Assembly: GCF_009913235.1 (NCBI RefSeq)
Contig: NZ_CP047897.1
Span: 3,037,001-3,101,000 of the forward strand
Length of the DNA: 64,000 nucleotides
From: Nibribacter ruber
Lineage (GTDB): Bacteria; Bacteroidota; Bacteroidia; Cytophagales; Hymenobacteraceae
Reading direction: 5' to 3'
Shown here piece after piece: positions 35,014-43,125 of the stretch; position 1 is the stretch's first letter, and each line of letters opens with the position of its first letter. The notes under the pieces were generated by a model. It was not told the DNA's origin. It worked only from the letters and a program-made list of their open reading frames with translations, and ran no database searches. The translations under genes and the position numbers were made by a program.

Positions 35014-35220
35014 TCAGGCAAGCCCAGAGAGGAGGGATTGATGCGGGTGCGCCAGCATTTCCAGGTGCATGGCCTCACTAAAGCTGTAGGCCCTGTGGTC
35101 ATAGGGGCTCACAAACGCCTCTTTCATGACCAGCCAGGAAATGTCAAAACCCAGGAAATACATGGGCACGGGGCTTATCTGCCAGCCCTGGGACAATAAA
35201 AGTTGCGCATTTTCTTCCAT
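35014..35220 (-). CDS. Small hypothetical protein
   Basis: 68 residues beginning MEENAQLLLSQGWQISPVPM and rich in aromatic residues and Met. No signal peptide, membrane segment or known motif. Kept because it has an ATG start, is alone in a gene-sized gap, and its composition looks protein-like. It lies downstream of tRNA-Val in the same orientation, 73 bp upstream of the GNAT gene. Could be spurious. Confidence 0.45.
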   Translation of the reverse strand: MEENAQLLLSQGWQISPVPMYFLGFDISWLVMKEAFVSPYDHRAYSFSEAMHLEMLAHPHQSLLSGLA

Positions 35221-35384
35221 GGCGGTTGTCTGTCTAGGTGTGCGGAAAAGAAACCAAGGCCGTTTTGCTTGTCCAAAAAGACGCTGGTAAAAAGAATAAC
35301 AGGAAAATAATCAGATTGTTAGAGCCCACAGGAGGAAATGAGGCTAGAGAGGGAGGCCTGAAGATATAGCAAAAACCATATAAA

Positions 35385-35418
35385 ACAAAAAAGCCTTACC
35401 GGGTAGGTAAGGCTTTTT
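35385..35418 (-). terminator. Terminator of tRNA-Val
   Basis: Stem AAGCCTTACC / GGTAAGGCTT, 5-base loop, T run on the minus strand (TTTTTTG); it lies 5 bp from the tRNA 3' end. Confidence 0.85.
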
Positions 35419-35422
35419 GAAG

Positions 35423-35497
35423 TGGGGCGTGCTGGATTCGAACCAGCGACCCTCTGCTTGTAAGGCAGATGCTCTGAACCAGCTGAGCTAACACCCC
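35423..35497 (-). tRNA. tRNA-Val (anticodon TAC)
   Basis: 75 nt on the minus strand. Acceptor GGGGTGT pairs with ACGCCCC plus discriminator A; the anticodon stem TCTGC/GCAGA encloses the loop CTTACAA, anticodon TAC; T-arm CTGG-TTCGAAT-CCAG. CCA not encoded. A -7-like CATATTTG lies at 35540-35547 on the same strand. Confidence 0.97.
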
Positions 35498-35613
35498 TTC
35501 TTTATCTTTCCGACGACCTATTGTCCCCGTTTGATGATGCAAATATGGGGGGTAAAATTTAATCTACCAAATGCGGTTCAGAAAAAACTTCAAAAAAATT
35601 TATGCCGCCCGCC

Positions 35614-35621
35614 TAGCTTTG
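35614..35621 (+). promoter_or_regulatory. Bacteroidota -7 promoter element before the AsmA gene
   Basis: TAGCTTTG is a full TANNTTTG match 51 bp upstream of the GTG start. No clear -33 TTTG is visible. Confidence 0.4.
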
Positions 35622-35671
35622 GCGCGCTCATTTTATGCATGTATATTTAGACCCTGAAAATCAGAACGTTT

Positions 35672-38188
35672 GTGGGAAAGACAAAAAAGGTAGCCCGATA
35701 TTTTTTTTTCGTGATGGGAGGGCTGGTGCTGGTGGCAGGACTGGCGGCGGGCACTATTTATCTTTACCAGGACAAAATCATACAGCTGTTTATCACGGAG
35801 GCCAACAAACACATCAAGACCAAGGTGGCCGTGGAGAAGATAGACGTCTCGCTCTGGGAGAAATTCCCGCAGGTGGCCATCTCCCTCCAAAACGTTGAAA
35901 TCACCGAAGCTGTCCCCGGCAGCACCGCTCCGCTGGCCAAACTCAAAAACATTCACAGCACGTTCAGCCTCTGGGACCTGGTGTGGGGAGAATACCGCAT
36001 CAGAGAAATCTATTTAGAGGAGGGCGAGGTGCATGTAAAGGTGCTTTCCAATGGCGAGGTCAACTATCTTTTTTACCAGTCTGCAGACACCGCGCAAACC
36101 GGAAAGCTCTCTTTTGACCTGCAGGGAATTACGCTGCGCAAGGTGCACGTGCTGTATGTAGACGCTCCCCTCCAGCAAAGGTATGACGTGCAGGCCCACC
36201 TGATGAAAGCCGCCCTCACCCTAGAGGAACCACTTGTGAACATTAAGCTCAAAGGCAACGCGCGGGTGAACACCATTCGGTTGGCCGGCAATGAATACCT
36301 CAAGCAGAAGGAACTCACGCTGGGCAGCCAGTTATCTGTAGACGCAGAACGCAAGCACGTGGCCCTGCAGCCCTCTGAGTTGCGCGTGGGCAAGGCGCAG
36401 TATCAGTTTGGCGGCACCATTGACTACGCCAACAAAACACACTTGGACCTGGCCCTGGAAGGCAAGAACACCGATGTACAGTCGCTGGTAGCCTTGCTGC
36501 CGCGCCAGGCCACCCAGTCTTTTGCGCAGTACCAGAGCCAGGGCGATGTCTATTTTAAAGGAACGGTGACCGGCGAGGCCTCCCATAAGAAAAGCCCAGC
36601 CATACAGGTAAGCTTCGGATGCCGGCAGGCTTCTTTCTTCCACCCAGAGTACCAGGAGAAGCTAGAACAGGTGAGCTTTACGGGGCGCTTTTCCAACGGC
36701 ACGCTGCGCAACAGCCAAACCTCAGTGGTGGAGCTGCGCAACATCAAAGGACAGTTGCGCGGCAAACCATTCTCTGGAGAATTTGTGTATGCCAACTTTC
36801 TCAACCCAGACGTGCAAGCCAAGCTGAAGGCCGATCTAGACGTAGCGCACGTTTTTGGCCTATTTCCGGTAAAAGAGGTCAAAAACGGCAGCGGACGGGC
36901 GCTGGTAGATTTTTCTTTTGCGGGCAACCTACGCGCGTTCAAAGCCAATCCTAGGGGAGCGGGCATTTCTACTTCCGGGGAGGTACAGTTGCAGAACGTG
37001 AGCCTGCTGTTCAGCCAGCACCCACTGCCGTTCAAAGGCGTACAGGGCACGTTTCAGGTGCGCAGGAATGACGTGGCCATCTCAGACCTCAAAGGAACCA
37101 TTGGGGAGACGGATTTTCTGGTGAACGGCTTCCTGAAGAACGCCCTGGGGTATCTATTCCTGGACAATCAACGACTGCGCGTAGAGGCCGATTTTAAGAC
37201 TCGTTATTTGAACCTGGATCAGTTGCTGGCTGCCTCTACCACGGCCCCGCCGGTCAAGCGGCCATCTGGGAAAGTGGATGCCTACGGCTATGCCTTGAAC
37301 ATGCCCGCCCACCTGGAACTGGACATTAACGCCGCAGTGACTAGTTTGAAGTTCAGACGATTCAAAGCCAAGCAGCTACACGGCAACGTGCGGCTGCAGA
37401 ACCAGGTCATCTCTTCGCCCAACATTGCCATGCAGGTGGTGGGAGGCCGGTTTCAGGTGCAGGGAAGCGTAGACGCCCGGCAGCCGCTCATCAAGATCAA
37501 CTCAACGGCCAACATCCAGGACATTAAGGTAGACAGTTTGTTTTATGCGTTTGAAGACTTCGGGCAGGCCTTTATTACCCAGCGCCACCTGCATGGCACC
37601 TTGACGGCGCGCATTGAGTCTGAGCTATTCTTTGACCACCACCTCAACGCCCGCGAAGACCTGATGCAGGCCGAAATCAACACTACGCTGCGCGACGGCC
37701 AACTGCTCAACTGGGCCCCATTGCAGAAGATGAGCACCTTCATTAGTCGGGGTGAACTGGCCAACCTGCGCTTCTCAGAAATCAAGAACAACTTCTACAT
37801 TCAGGACCGCACCATTTATATTCCAGAGATGGAAATCAAGTCCAGCACCAGCCGGTTCAACAACATCACGCTGTCTGGCATGCACACCTTTGACCAGCAG
37901 ATGGACTATAAGCTCAAGATCCCGTTGTCTGGTGCCACCAAAGCCAAGCGCGACAAAGACGAGCGCTTTGGCGTGATAGCCACCACCGCCACTGCCAGCC
38001 CCAACCTGTTCCTCACCATCAAAGGCCGCGAGGGCAACTTTAAGGTAGCCTATGACCAGGAACGCGTCAAAGCCAAGATAGCCGCCGACCTCAAAACCGA
38101 AAAGCAGGAATTGAAAGAGCTCTTCCAGGGCAAGAAGAAGGAAGAGAAAAAGGCCGTGAAACCCACCACCGAGTACTTTGACTTTTAA
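35672..38188 (+). CDS. AsmA family protein containing an in-frame PR1 repeat
   Basis: 838 residues from GTG 35672. An N-terminal membrane segment (VARYFFFVMGGLVLVAGLAAGTIYL region) anchors a long periplasmic body of repeated beta strands: AsmA/TamB-type lipid-transfer scaffold, with the AsmA_2 C-terminal domain (RDGQLLNWAPLQKMSTFI, FNNITLSGMHTFDQQMDY). A highly charged Lys/Glu tail ends it. Members help organise outer-membrane lipids. Unusually, bases 36850-36887 within the frame are a PR1 repeat, encoding VFGLFPVKEVKN at about residue 394-405. Confidence 0.88.
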   Translation: MGKTKKVARYFFFVMGGLVLVAGLAAGTIYLYQDKIIQLFITEANKHIKTKVAVEKIDVSLWEKFPQVAISLQNVEITEAVPGSTAPLAKLKNIHSTFSLWDLVWGEYRIREIYLEEGEVHVKVLSNGEVNYLFYQSADTAQTGKLSFDLQGITLRKVHVLYVDAPLQQRYDVQAHLMKAALTLEEPLVNIKLKGNARVNTIRLAGNEYLKQKELTLGSQLSVDAERKHVALQPSELRVGKAQYQFGGTIDYANKTHLDLALEGKNTDVQSLVALLPRQATQSFAQYQSQGDVYFKGTVTGEASHKKSPAIQVSFGCRQASFFHPEYQEKLEQVSFTGRFSNGTLRNSQTSVVELRNIKGQLRGKPFSGEFVYANFLNPDVQAKLKADLDVAHVFGLFPVKEVKNGSGRALVDFSFAGNLRAFKANPRGAGISTSGEVQLQNVSLLFSQHPLPFKGVQGTFQVRRNDVAISDLKGTIGETDFLVNGFLKNALGYLFLDNQRLRVEADFKTRYLNLDQLLAASTTAPPVKRPSGKVDAYGYALNMPAHLELDINAAVTSLKFRRFKAKQLHGNVRLQNQVISSPNIAMQVVGGRFQVQGSVDARQPLIKINSTANIQDIKVDSLFYAFEDFGQAFITQRHLHGTLTARIESELFFDHHLNAREDLMQAEINTTLRDGQLLNWAPLQKMSTFISRGELANLRFSEIKNNFYIQDRTIYIPEMEIKSSTSRFNNITLSGMHTFDQQMDYKLKIPLSGATKAKRDKDERFGVIATTATASPNLFLTIKGREGNFKVAYDQERVKAKIAADLKTEKQELKELFQGKKKEEKKAVKPTTEYFDF
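36850..36887. repeat. PR1 repeat inside a coding sequence
   Basis: 38 bp, CGTTTTTGGCCTATTTCC to AGAGGTCAAAAACG. By eye 31 of 38 bases equal the PR1 consensus. Read in the AsmA frame it has no stop. Confidence 0.85.
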
Positions 38189-38190
38189 GT

Positions 38191-38228
38191 CGTTTTTGGG
38201 CTGTTTTGGAGGAAAGAGGCCAAAAACA
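38191..38228. repeat. PR1 palindromic repeat
   Basis: 38 bp, CGTTTTTGGGCTGTTTTGG to GAGGCCAAAAACA; 3 bp after the AsmA stop. Confidence 0.94.
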
Positions 38229-38267
38229 ATTAATTTCAGAAAGTATTATTCTTATGTAAGCAATATT

Positions 38268-38300
38268 AATATATGCGGTAGATAGAATACCGCATATATT
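38268..38300. promoter_or_regulatory. Perfect AT-rich inverted repeat before the SIMPL gene
   Basis: AATATATGCGGTA and TACCGCATATATT form a 13-bp perfect inverted repeat with a 7-base loop, 20 bp upstream of the ATG at 38321. There is no T run, so a terminator is unlikely; an operator or leader hairpin is possible. Confidence 0.45.
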
Positions 38301-38320
38301 ACATTCTCTAAAAATTCGAA

Positions 38321-39034
38321 ATGAAAATCCTTCTTTATGTAATCATTTTACTTGCATCTACGGTGGCATTCGGCCAAAACGTGGATGACCAAACTCTTCA
38401 AATTAATGGAAGTGCAAGACTTTCTGTTAAACCTGATATAGGGGTTTTAAATATTAAAGTTTCTGATATAAACGCGTCAATGAGCAATTCAATTGCTAGA
38501 GTTGGCGAGAAAACAAACGACTATGTGAAAATTTTGCAAAAACTTAAATTCAACAAAGAAGATATAAAGACAACGAGCTTTGCAGTTTCTAAGAATAGTA
38601 TATACAGAGATGAAAGATATGTTGATAGTGGCTATGTGGCCTCTCAAAATATTAGAATAGCGTTTCCGTATAGCCAAGAAATTCTTTCTAAAATTCTGAA
38701 TGAATTTGCTAAAAGCTCTACAGAAGTAGACTTTAGTTTCGCCTTCGAACTTTCTGAAAAGCTGAAAACTGAAGTTCAGAATAAAATTATTGAGTTAGCT
38801 GTGAATGATGCAAAAAGTAAATCAGTAATTATTTCGAAAGCTTCAGGTCAAAAGCTGAAGAGAATTCAAAGTATTAATTATGGTTGGAATCACGACACTG
38901 GCATGGAGCAGATAGAAAGGGAACAAGTATATGCTGCGGAAGCTGTGGCCGCTGGCGGAAGCGTGCCATTCAATTTCACGCCAGATGATTTAATTTTTAG
39001 AGATACTATCACAGTAACTTGGATTATTGACTAA
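38321..39034 (+). CDS. SIMPL (DUF541) domain protein
   Basis: 237 residues; signal peptide [19 protein letters not shown], then the SIMPL/Oxidative-stress-defence domain ([56 protein letters not shown]). Periplasmic, function unsettled in the family. The gene is strikingly AT-rich and uses AAA/ATT/TTT codons, unlike the GC-balanced genes on both sides, so it was probably acquired. A serine-hydrolase frame overlaps its end. Confidence 0.88.
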   Translation: MKILLYVIILLASTVAFGQNVDDQTLQINGSARLSVKPDIGVLNIKVSDINASMSNSIARVGEKTNDYVKILQKLKFNKEDIKTTSFAVSKNSIYRDERYVDSGYVASQNIRIAFPYSQEILSKILNEFAKSSTEVDFSFAFELSEKLKTEVQNKIIELAVNDAKSKSVIISKASGQKLKRIQSINYGWNHDTGMEQIEREQVYAAEAVAAGGSVPFNFTPDDLIFRDTITVTWIID

Positions 39035-40268
39035 GCTATTCATTTTGATAAATCCTGCTTTGAGAACTTTTAGTAGATGTGGTTTAATAAATATTAGCCT
39101 GAGAAACTTTATCTGCTGCCTCTTTACATCCCTCTTATTAATATTTTCTGCCTGCCTACCTAATGCTGGCACAACTTCCCAAAGCGCAACCTCAACCGCC
39201 AATGTCTATTACCCTGGCGAAGGAGACAACTGGGAGCGCAAGAAGCCTGAGGAAGTGGACATGGATGCAGAGTTGTTGGCGCAGGCGGTGGCGTTTGCGC
39301 AGACGCAGGAGACCAAGCGGCCGAAGGATTTCTCTGACCAGGAGCAGATCTTCGGGAAGTTGCTGGGGCCTATTCCCGAAGACCGCGCAGCTACCAACGG
39401 CATCATCTTAAAGAACGGCTACATTGTGGCAGAGTGGGGAGACACCAAACGTGCAGACCCTACCTACAGCATCGCCAAAAGCTTTTTGTCTACCATTTTG
39501 GGCATTACCATAGACAAAGGCATGATCAAGAATGTGCAGGATCCGGTGGCCAACTACATCAAAGATGGCGGCTATGACTCTGAGCACAACAGAAAAATCA
39601 CCTGGCAGCACCATGCCCAGCAGACCAGCGAGTGGGAGGGAGAACTGTTCGGCAAGAGCCACACCTTTTTGGGCAAAGAGGAGTTTGGAAGTGGAGAACG
39701 CAAACCCCGCGCTTTGCAAGAACCCGGTACTTTCTATGAATACAATGACGTGCGCATCAACCGTATGTCCCTATCCTTGTTGCGTCTCTGGAAAAAGCCC
39801 TTGCCCGAAGTGTTGAAAGAGCAGATCATGAACCCTATTGGCGCGTCCTCTACCTGGCAATACATTCCCTATAAAAACTCTTACGTGGACGTAGACGGCA
39901 AACAACTCCCCAGCGTGAGCGGCGGTACGCGCTGGGGAGGCGGCCTCTGGATCAATACCCGTGACGAAGCCCGCTTCGGGTATCTGTTTCTGCGCAAAGG
40001 CCGTTGGAAGGACAAACAGCTCGTCTCAGAGAAATGGGTACAACAAGCCCTCACGCCCAGCCAGCACGGACCCGACTATGGCTACCTTTGGTGGCTCAAT
40101 ACCCAGAAGAAGCAATGGCCAGACGCGCCTGCCACCAGCTACGCCGCCTTAGGCGCTGGTTCCAATACCATTTGGGTTGATCCTGAGCATGACATCGTGG
40201 TGGTATGGCGCTGGCACCAAACCAACGGCAACGAGTTCTTCAAGCGCATTCTGGCCGCGGTGAAGTAG
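39027..40268 (+). CDS. Serine hydrolase, class C beta-lactamase/PBP4*-like fold (lipoprotein)
   Basis: About 413 residues. Catalytic Ser148-Ile-Ala-Lys151 (TYSIAKSF), the second motif YND in [10 protein letters not shown], and a C-terminal strand around [17 protein letters not shown]. The N-terminus has a hydrophobic stretch with lipobox-like FSAC. The TTG at 39027 overlaps the SIMPL stop by 8 bp; no in-frame ATG precedes the signal segment, so the start is uncertain (another TTG at 39057). The N-terminal 45 codons are AT-rich, the rest is not, as if a foreign end was joined to the gene. Esterase or peptidase activity cannot be told. Confidence 0.87.
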   Translation: MTKLFILINPALRTFSRCGLINISLRNFICCLFTSLLLIFSACLPNAGTTSQSATSTANVYYPGEGDNWERKKPEEVDMDAELLAQAVAFAQTQETKRPKDFSDQEQIFGKLLGPIPEDRAATNGIILKNGYIVAEWGDTKRADPTYSIAKSFLSTILGITIDKGMIKNVQDPVANYIKDGGYDSEHNRKITWQHHAQQTSEWEGELFGKSHTFLGKEEFGSGERKPRALQEPGTFYEYNDVRINRMSLSLLRLWKKPLPEVLKEQIMNPIGASSTWQYIPYKNSYVDVDGKQLPSVSGGTRWGGGLWINTRDEARFGYLFLRKGRWKDKQLVSEKWVQQALTPSQHGPDYGYLWWLNTQKKQWPDAPATSYAALGAGSNTIWVDPEHDIVVVWRWHQTNGNEFFKRILAAVK

Positions 40269-40320
40269 TAGTAAGGCCTATCGGCTTTCCTTTGCCATGG
40301 TAGATTACTGTTTTAGCTGG

Positions 40321-40358
40321 CGTTTTTGACTTGTTTTCTGAAAAATAGCCGAAAAACG
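40321..40358. repeat. PR1 palindromic repeat
   Basis: 38 bp, CGTTTTTGACTTGTTTTC to TAGCCGAAAAACG. Confidence 0.93.
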
Positions 40359-40394
40359 GGAAAGTATTAATATGGCAAATGCGTTTCATCAACG

Positions 40395-40434
40395 CAGATT
40401 CTCCCCTTGAGGGGAGCGTAGAGGGGTGTTTACA
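40395..40434 (+). repeat. R2 repeat, left flank of an AT-rich ORF
   Basis: CAGATTCTCCCCTTGAGGGG then AGCGTAGAGGGGTGTTTACA. Its inverted partner at 41034-41073 differs by one missing G, and both extend to a shared CAACG before the repeat. Confidence 0.85.
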
Positions 40435-40499
40435 ACTGCTGGTCTTGATATTTGTATTTAGTTTAGAGGTTAGTTGGTAGTAATATTGAATATTAAAAA

Positions 40500-40910
40500 A
40501 TGAAAGGCGCCTTGAAAGCTATACTGTATATTTTTCTAGTCATACTTTCTATTGGTGTTCTCTTTGCCGCTGTTCTGATAGCTGATAATAAAGACAAGGA
40601 AGAAAAATTGAGTGAGGTTGCCCATATTGTGATTGGATTGGGAGAGAAAATAAATGATTTGGAATCAGCCGATTTAATTATCTGCGACAGCACATATAAT
40701 TACCTGAATTCAAGCTTAAAAGATACGATTGGTGAAAATGTGGGGATACCAAATAGTAAATCCCCTTGTGCTGTTTTTATAAGATACAACTTCAAGTCAG
40801 GAAAATCTAAAGTTCTGGAAGCAGATAGCCTGTACGGACTTGATAAACTTTCTGGCGCAACCAGCTTTTACCTATTTAAAGACTCTGTTAAAGTCGCATA
40901 TCACGACTAA
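40500..40910 (+). CDS. Hypothetical membrane-anchored protein, AT-rich
   Basis: 136 residues with one N-terminal membrane segment (AILYIFLVILSIGVLFAAVLI) and a soluble part without a recognised motif (EKINDLESADLIICDSTYNY, GLDKLSGATSFYLFKDSVKV). Composition is far more AT-rich than its neighbours. It is flanked by inverted R2 repeats and followed 10 bp after its stop by an attC-like hairpin, so it looks like a mobile or cassette-borne gene. No homolog known to me. Confidence 0.7.
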   Translation: MKGALKAILYIFLVILSIGVLFAAVLIADNKDKEEKLSEVAHIVIGLGEKINDLESADLIICDSTYNYLNSSLKDTIGENVGIPNSKSPCAVFIRYNFKSGKSKVLEADSLYGLDKLSGATSFYLFKDSVKVAYHD

Positions 40911-40920
40911 AAAAATACTA

Positions 40921-40987
40921 CCAACAAGGCATAAACGTCAGCCTCCGACCGACGGCCTCGCCCTTCGTTTATACTAGACGTTAGAGC
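40921..40987 (+). other. attC-like hairpin downstream of the AT-rich ORF
   Basis: From CCAACAAGGCATAAACG to CGTTTATACTAGACGTTAG: complementary ATAAACG/CGTTTAT arms, inner CCGACCGACGG and a terminal GTTAGAG resembling an integron R' box (GTTRRRY, last base off). Its place 10 bp after a cassette-sized ORF fits attC. The match is partial and no integrase is present. The rest of 40988-41225 holds only the inverted R2. Confidence 0.4.
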
Positions 40988-41033
40988 AAAATGCCATCCC
41001 TTTTTGTAGAAGAAATAATTTACTATTCTCCTG

Positions 41034-41073
41034 TGTAAACACCCCTCTACGCTCCCTCAAGGGGAGAATCTGC
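41034..41073 (-). repeat. R2 repeat, inverted, right flank of the AT-rich ORF
   Basis: TGTAAACACCCCTCTACGCT then CCCTCAAGGGGAGAATCTG, the reverse complement of 40395-40434 with a single-base deletion. Confidence 0.85.
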
Positions 41074-41225
41074 GTTGAGAGTCTGTGTTCCATTTGAAAA
41101 AGCTACAGGCAATTCACTTCACTCTTTTCTTTCTCTTCTAAAATTTTTCTGTAAGCTACTGACAGACTGTTGTCACTAGGGGCGGGTACTTTTGGTGCAT
41201 CGTTAAACAAGTAACCCCAAGACCT

Positions 41226-41720
41226 ATGGAAACCATCACATCCACCACCCCTGCCACATCCATTATTTCATCCAAAGACCTGCTGGCTCACTGGCAAGGA
41301 CACCGTAACGTCACCCGAAGAGTCATTGAGGCCTTCCCAGAGAAAGAATTGTTTGAGTTTTCTATTGGCGGCATGCGCACGTTCTACAAAATGGTGCAGG
41401 AACTGCTGCTCCTGGCCGCACCCGGCGTGAAGCAGATGGCAGATGGCACCGTTCCGCAGATCAAAGAAGACCTGTATCCAGCTAACAGCAAAGAAGAACT
41501 ACTGGCCCTCTGGGATGCCCAAACCGAGGCCATGAACCAAGACTGGGCCCTTATACCAGATGAAAGATTTCAAGAAACCATTCTGGCGTTTGGTGCCTAT
41601 GAAGGTTCTGTGATTTCTACCGTGCTGTATTACATTGACAATGAAATCCACCACCGCGGGCAAGGATATGTGTACCTGCGGGCGCTGGGCATTACGCCAC
41701 CTAACTTCTATGAGAGGTAA
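41226..41720 (+). CDS. DinB family protein
   Basis: 164-residue four-helix DinB-fold protein, a class of metal-binding thiol-dependent enzymes. The N-terminal helix has LLAHWQGHRNVTRRVIEA and the third ligand region is IDNEIHHRGQGYVYLRALG. Other DinB-type members are S-transferases; this one is not assigned. 14 bp upstream of the small gene at 41735; the YafY/WYL regulator facing it is a plausible controller. Confidence 0.88.
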   Translation: METITSTTPATSIISSKDLLAHWQGHRNVTRRVIEAFPEKELFEFSIGGMRTFYKMVQELLLLAAPGVKQMADGTVPQIKEDLYPANSKEELLALWDAQTEAMNQDWALIPDERFQETILAFGAYEGSVISTVLYYIDNEIHHRGQGYVYLRALGITPPNFYER

Positions 41721-41734
41721 TCTAGGCCAAAGCT

Positions 41735-41956
41735 ATGAGAACCGTATTGGTATTCAAGACATCGGTGCGCACCAGCCATGGCGTACAGCAGGTTGCTCCC
41801 TTGCTCAATCAGTTGCTAGATGCCACGGAGCGCTGGAACTTTGACCTGCAAGACTGTGACCATATCCTACGAGTAGAGGCGAAGGCGGTGACGCCTTCCG
41901 TCATCATTGATAAGATGCAACAAGCGGGTTTTCTATGTGCAGAACTAGAGGACTAG
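41735..41956 (+). CDS. Small ferredoxin-like-fold (HMA-like) protein without CxxC
   Basis: 73 residues with beta-alpha-beta-beta-alpha-beta-like pattern: VLVFKTSV, QVAPLLNQLLDA, WNFDLQDCDHILRVEAK, VIIDKMQQAGFLCAEL. It resembles heavy-metal-associated domains but lacks the metal-binding CxxC. 14 bp after dinB, same strand. Its stop codon interlocks with the stop of the convergent regulator in the palindrome CTAG (41953-41956). Confidence 0.7.
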   Translation: MRTVLVFKTSVRTSHGVQQVAPLLNQLLDATERWNFDLQDCDHILRVEAKAVTPSVIIDKMQQAGFLCAELED

Positions 41957-42939
41957 CCATAGATGGGCTCTGGTTGTAGCGCTAAGGATGCCTGCACTCT
42001 GGCAATGATGTCGCTTACCTGCTGCTTTAGGCTTTCGGGCTCCAGAATCTGGGCGCAGTCTCCAAACATGAGAAACCAGCGGGCCATGCCCTCGCATTGG
42101 TAATCGGTCATGAAGGTCATCTCCACATACTCTTCGGCTACCTCTTCAGAGACAAACCCATAATAGTTGCGGCTGGTCTGGATGTATTTGGCAAACTTTT
42201 TCTCTACCCGTAACACCACTTTTACTTTCTCAGAAGGCGATTTGGGCTTTCTATATTCTGATAACGGGCCGTGCTCTTTGCTGAAGGGCCGGTCCGTTAA
42301 TTTTATCTGGAGCATGCGGTCCGTCCTGAACTGGCGGTAATCTTCGCGCAGATGGCAGTAGCCCATGATGTACCAGAAATTGTTTTCGTGGAACAGGCCC
42401 ACAGGTTCAATGAGGCGCTCAGTGGCTTCCTCAGCACTGAAGGCCTGGTACTGGAGGGCCACCTGCTTCTTGAGGGCCATGCTGTCAAAGAGCACGTCTA
42501 ACACATGGGGCGTGTGCTGGTTGAACAGCTGCGTGGTAGAGGAGTCTACCCAAATCTGCGCCTCCAGGGCGGCTACTCTATCTTTGGCGCTGCCCCGCAG
42601 CACAGATTTTACCTTGTACATGGCAGACTCAAAATGCGCGCCCAGGGCCTTGTCACTGAACTTCTGCATCAGTTTCTCTGCGGCCACAAAGCTGCCGGCC
42701 TCTTCATGCGTGAACATGACGGGCGGCAAGCGGTAGCCGTCCAGCAGGGAGTAGCCCACGCCGGCCTCGCCGGTGACGGGCACGCCCGAGGCTTCCAGGG
42801 ACCGGATGTCGCGGTACACGGTGCGCAGGCTCACCTGAAACCGGTCTGCCAGTTCCTGGGCCTTTACCGTGCGGCCCGACTGCAAATGCTGCAACATGGC
42901 TACTATGCGGTCAAAACGGTTAAGTGATTCGCTGTCCAT
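41953..42939 (-). CDS. WYL-domain (YafY-type) transcriptional regulator
   Basis: 328 residues from ATG 42939 (an upstream in-frame start at 42996 would add 19 residues unlike the family). The HTH_11 DNA-binding domain is at 1-60 (RFDRIVAMLQHLQSGRTVKA, VSLRTVYRDIRSLEASGVP). The WYL domain (about 130-220) contains LIEPVGLFHENNFWYIMGYC and QFRTDRM. A WCX-type C-terminus follows. Family members sense nucleic acids or small ligands. Convergent with the dinB pair. Confidence 0.92.
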   Translation of the reverse strand: MDSESLNRFDRIVAMLQHLQSGRTVKAQELADRFQVSLRTVYRDIRSLEASGVPVTGEAGVGYSLLDGYRLPPVMFTHEEAGSFVAAEKLMQKFSDKALGAHFESAMYKVKSVLRGSAKDRVAALEAQIWVDSSTTQLFNQHTPHVLDVLFDSMALKKQVALQYQAFSAEEATERLIEPVGLFHENNFWYIMGYCHLREDYRQFRTDRMLQIKLTDRPFSKEHGPLSEYRKPKSPSEKVKVVLRVEKKFAKYIQTSRNYYGFVSEEVAEEYVEMTFMTDYQCEGMARWFLMFGDCAQILEPESLKQQVSDIIARVQASLALQPEPIYG

Positions 42940-43028
42940 AGAAATGAGGCGTTGGCTTGTTAAAGCTACCAAAACAAGGGCAATAATGTACGGCAACTAG
43001 CTGGTTTTTCAAGGAAGGCTCAAGTTGG

Positions 43029-43066
43029 CGTTTTTGGCTTGTTTTCCGGGAAATAGGCCAAAAACG
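43029..43066. repeat. PR1 palindromic repeat
   Basis: 38 bp, CGTTTTTGGCTTGTTTTCC to TAGGCCAAAAACG. A second half copy (CGTTTTTAGCCGCTCCG) follows at 43074-43090, before terB. Confidence 0.95.
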
Positions 43067-43125
43067 CCAACTCGTTTTTAGCCGCTCCGTTCATAAAGCT
43101 CTACACCAATGCAACTACAACCATT

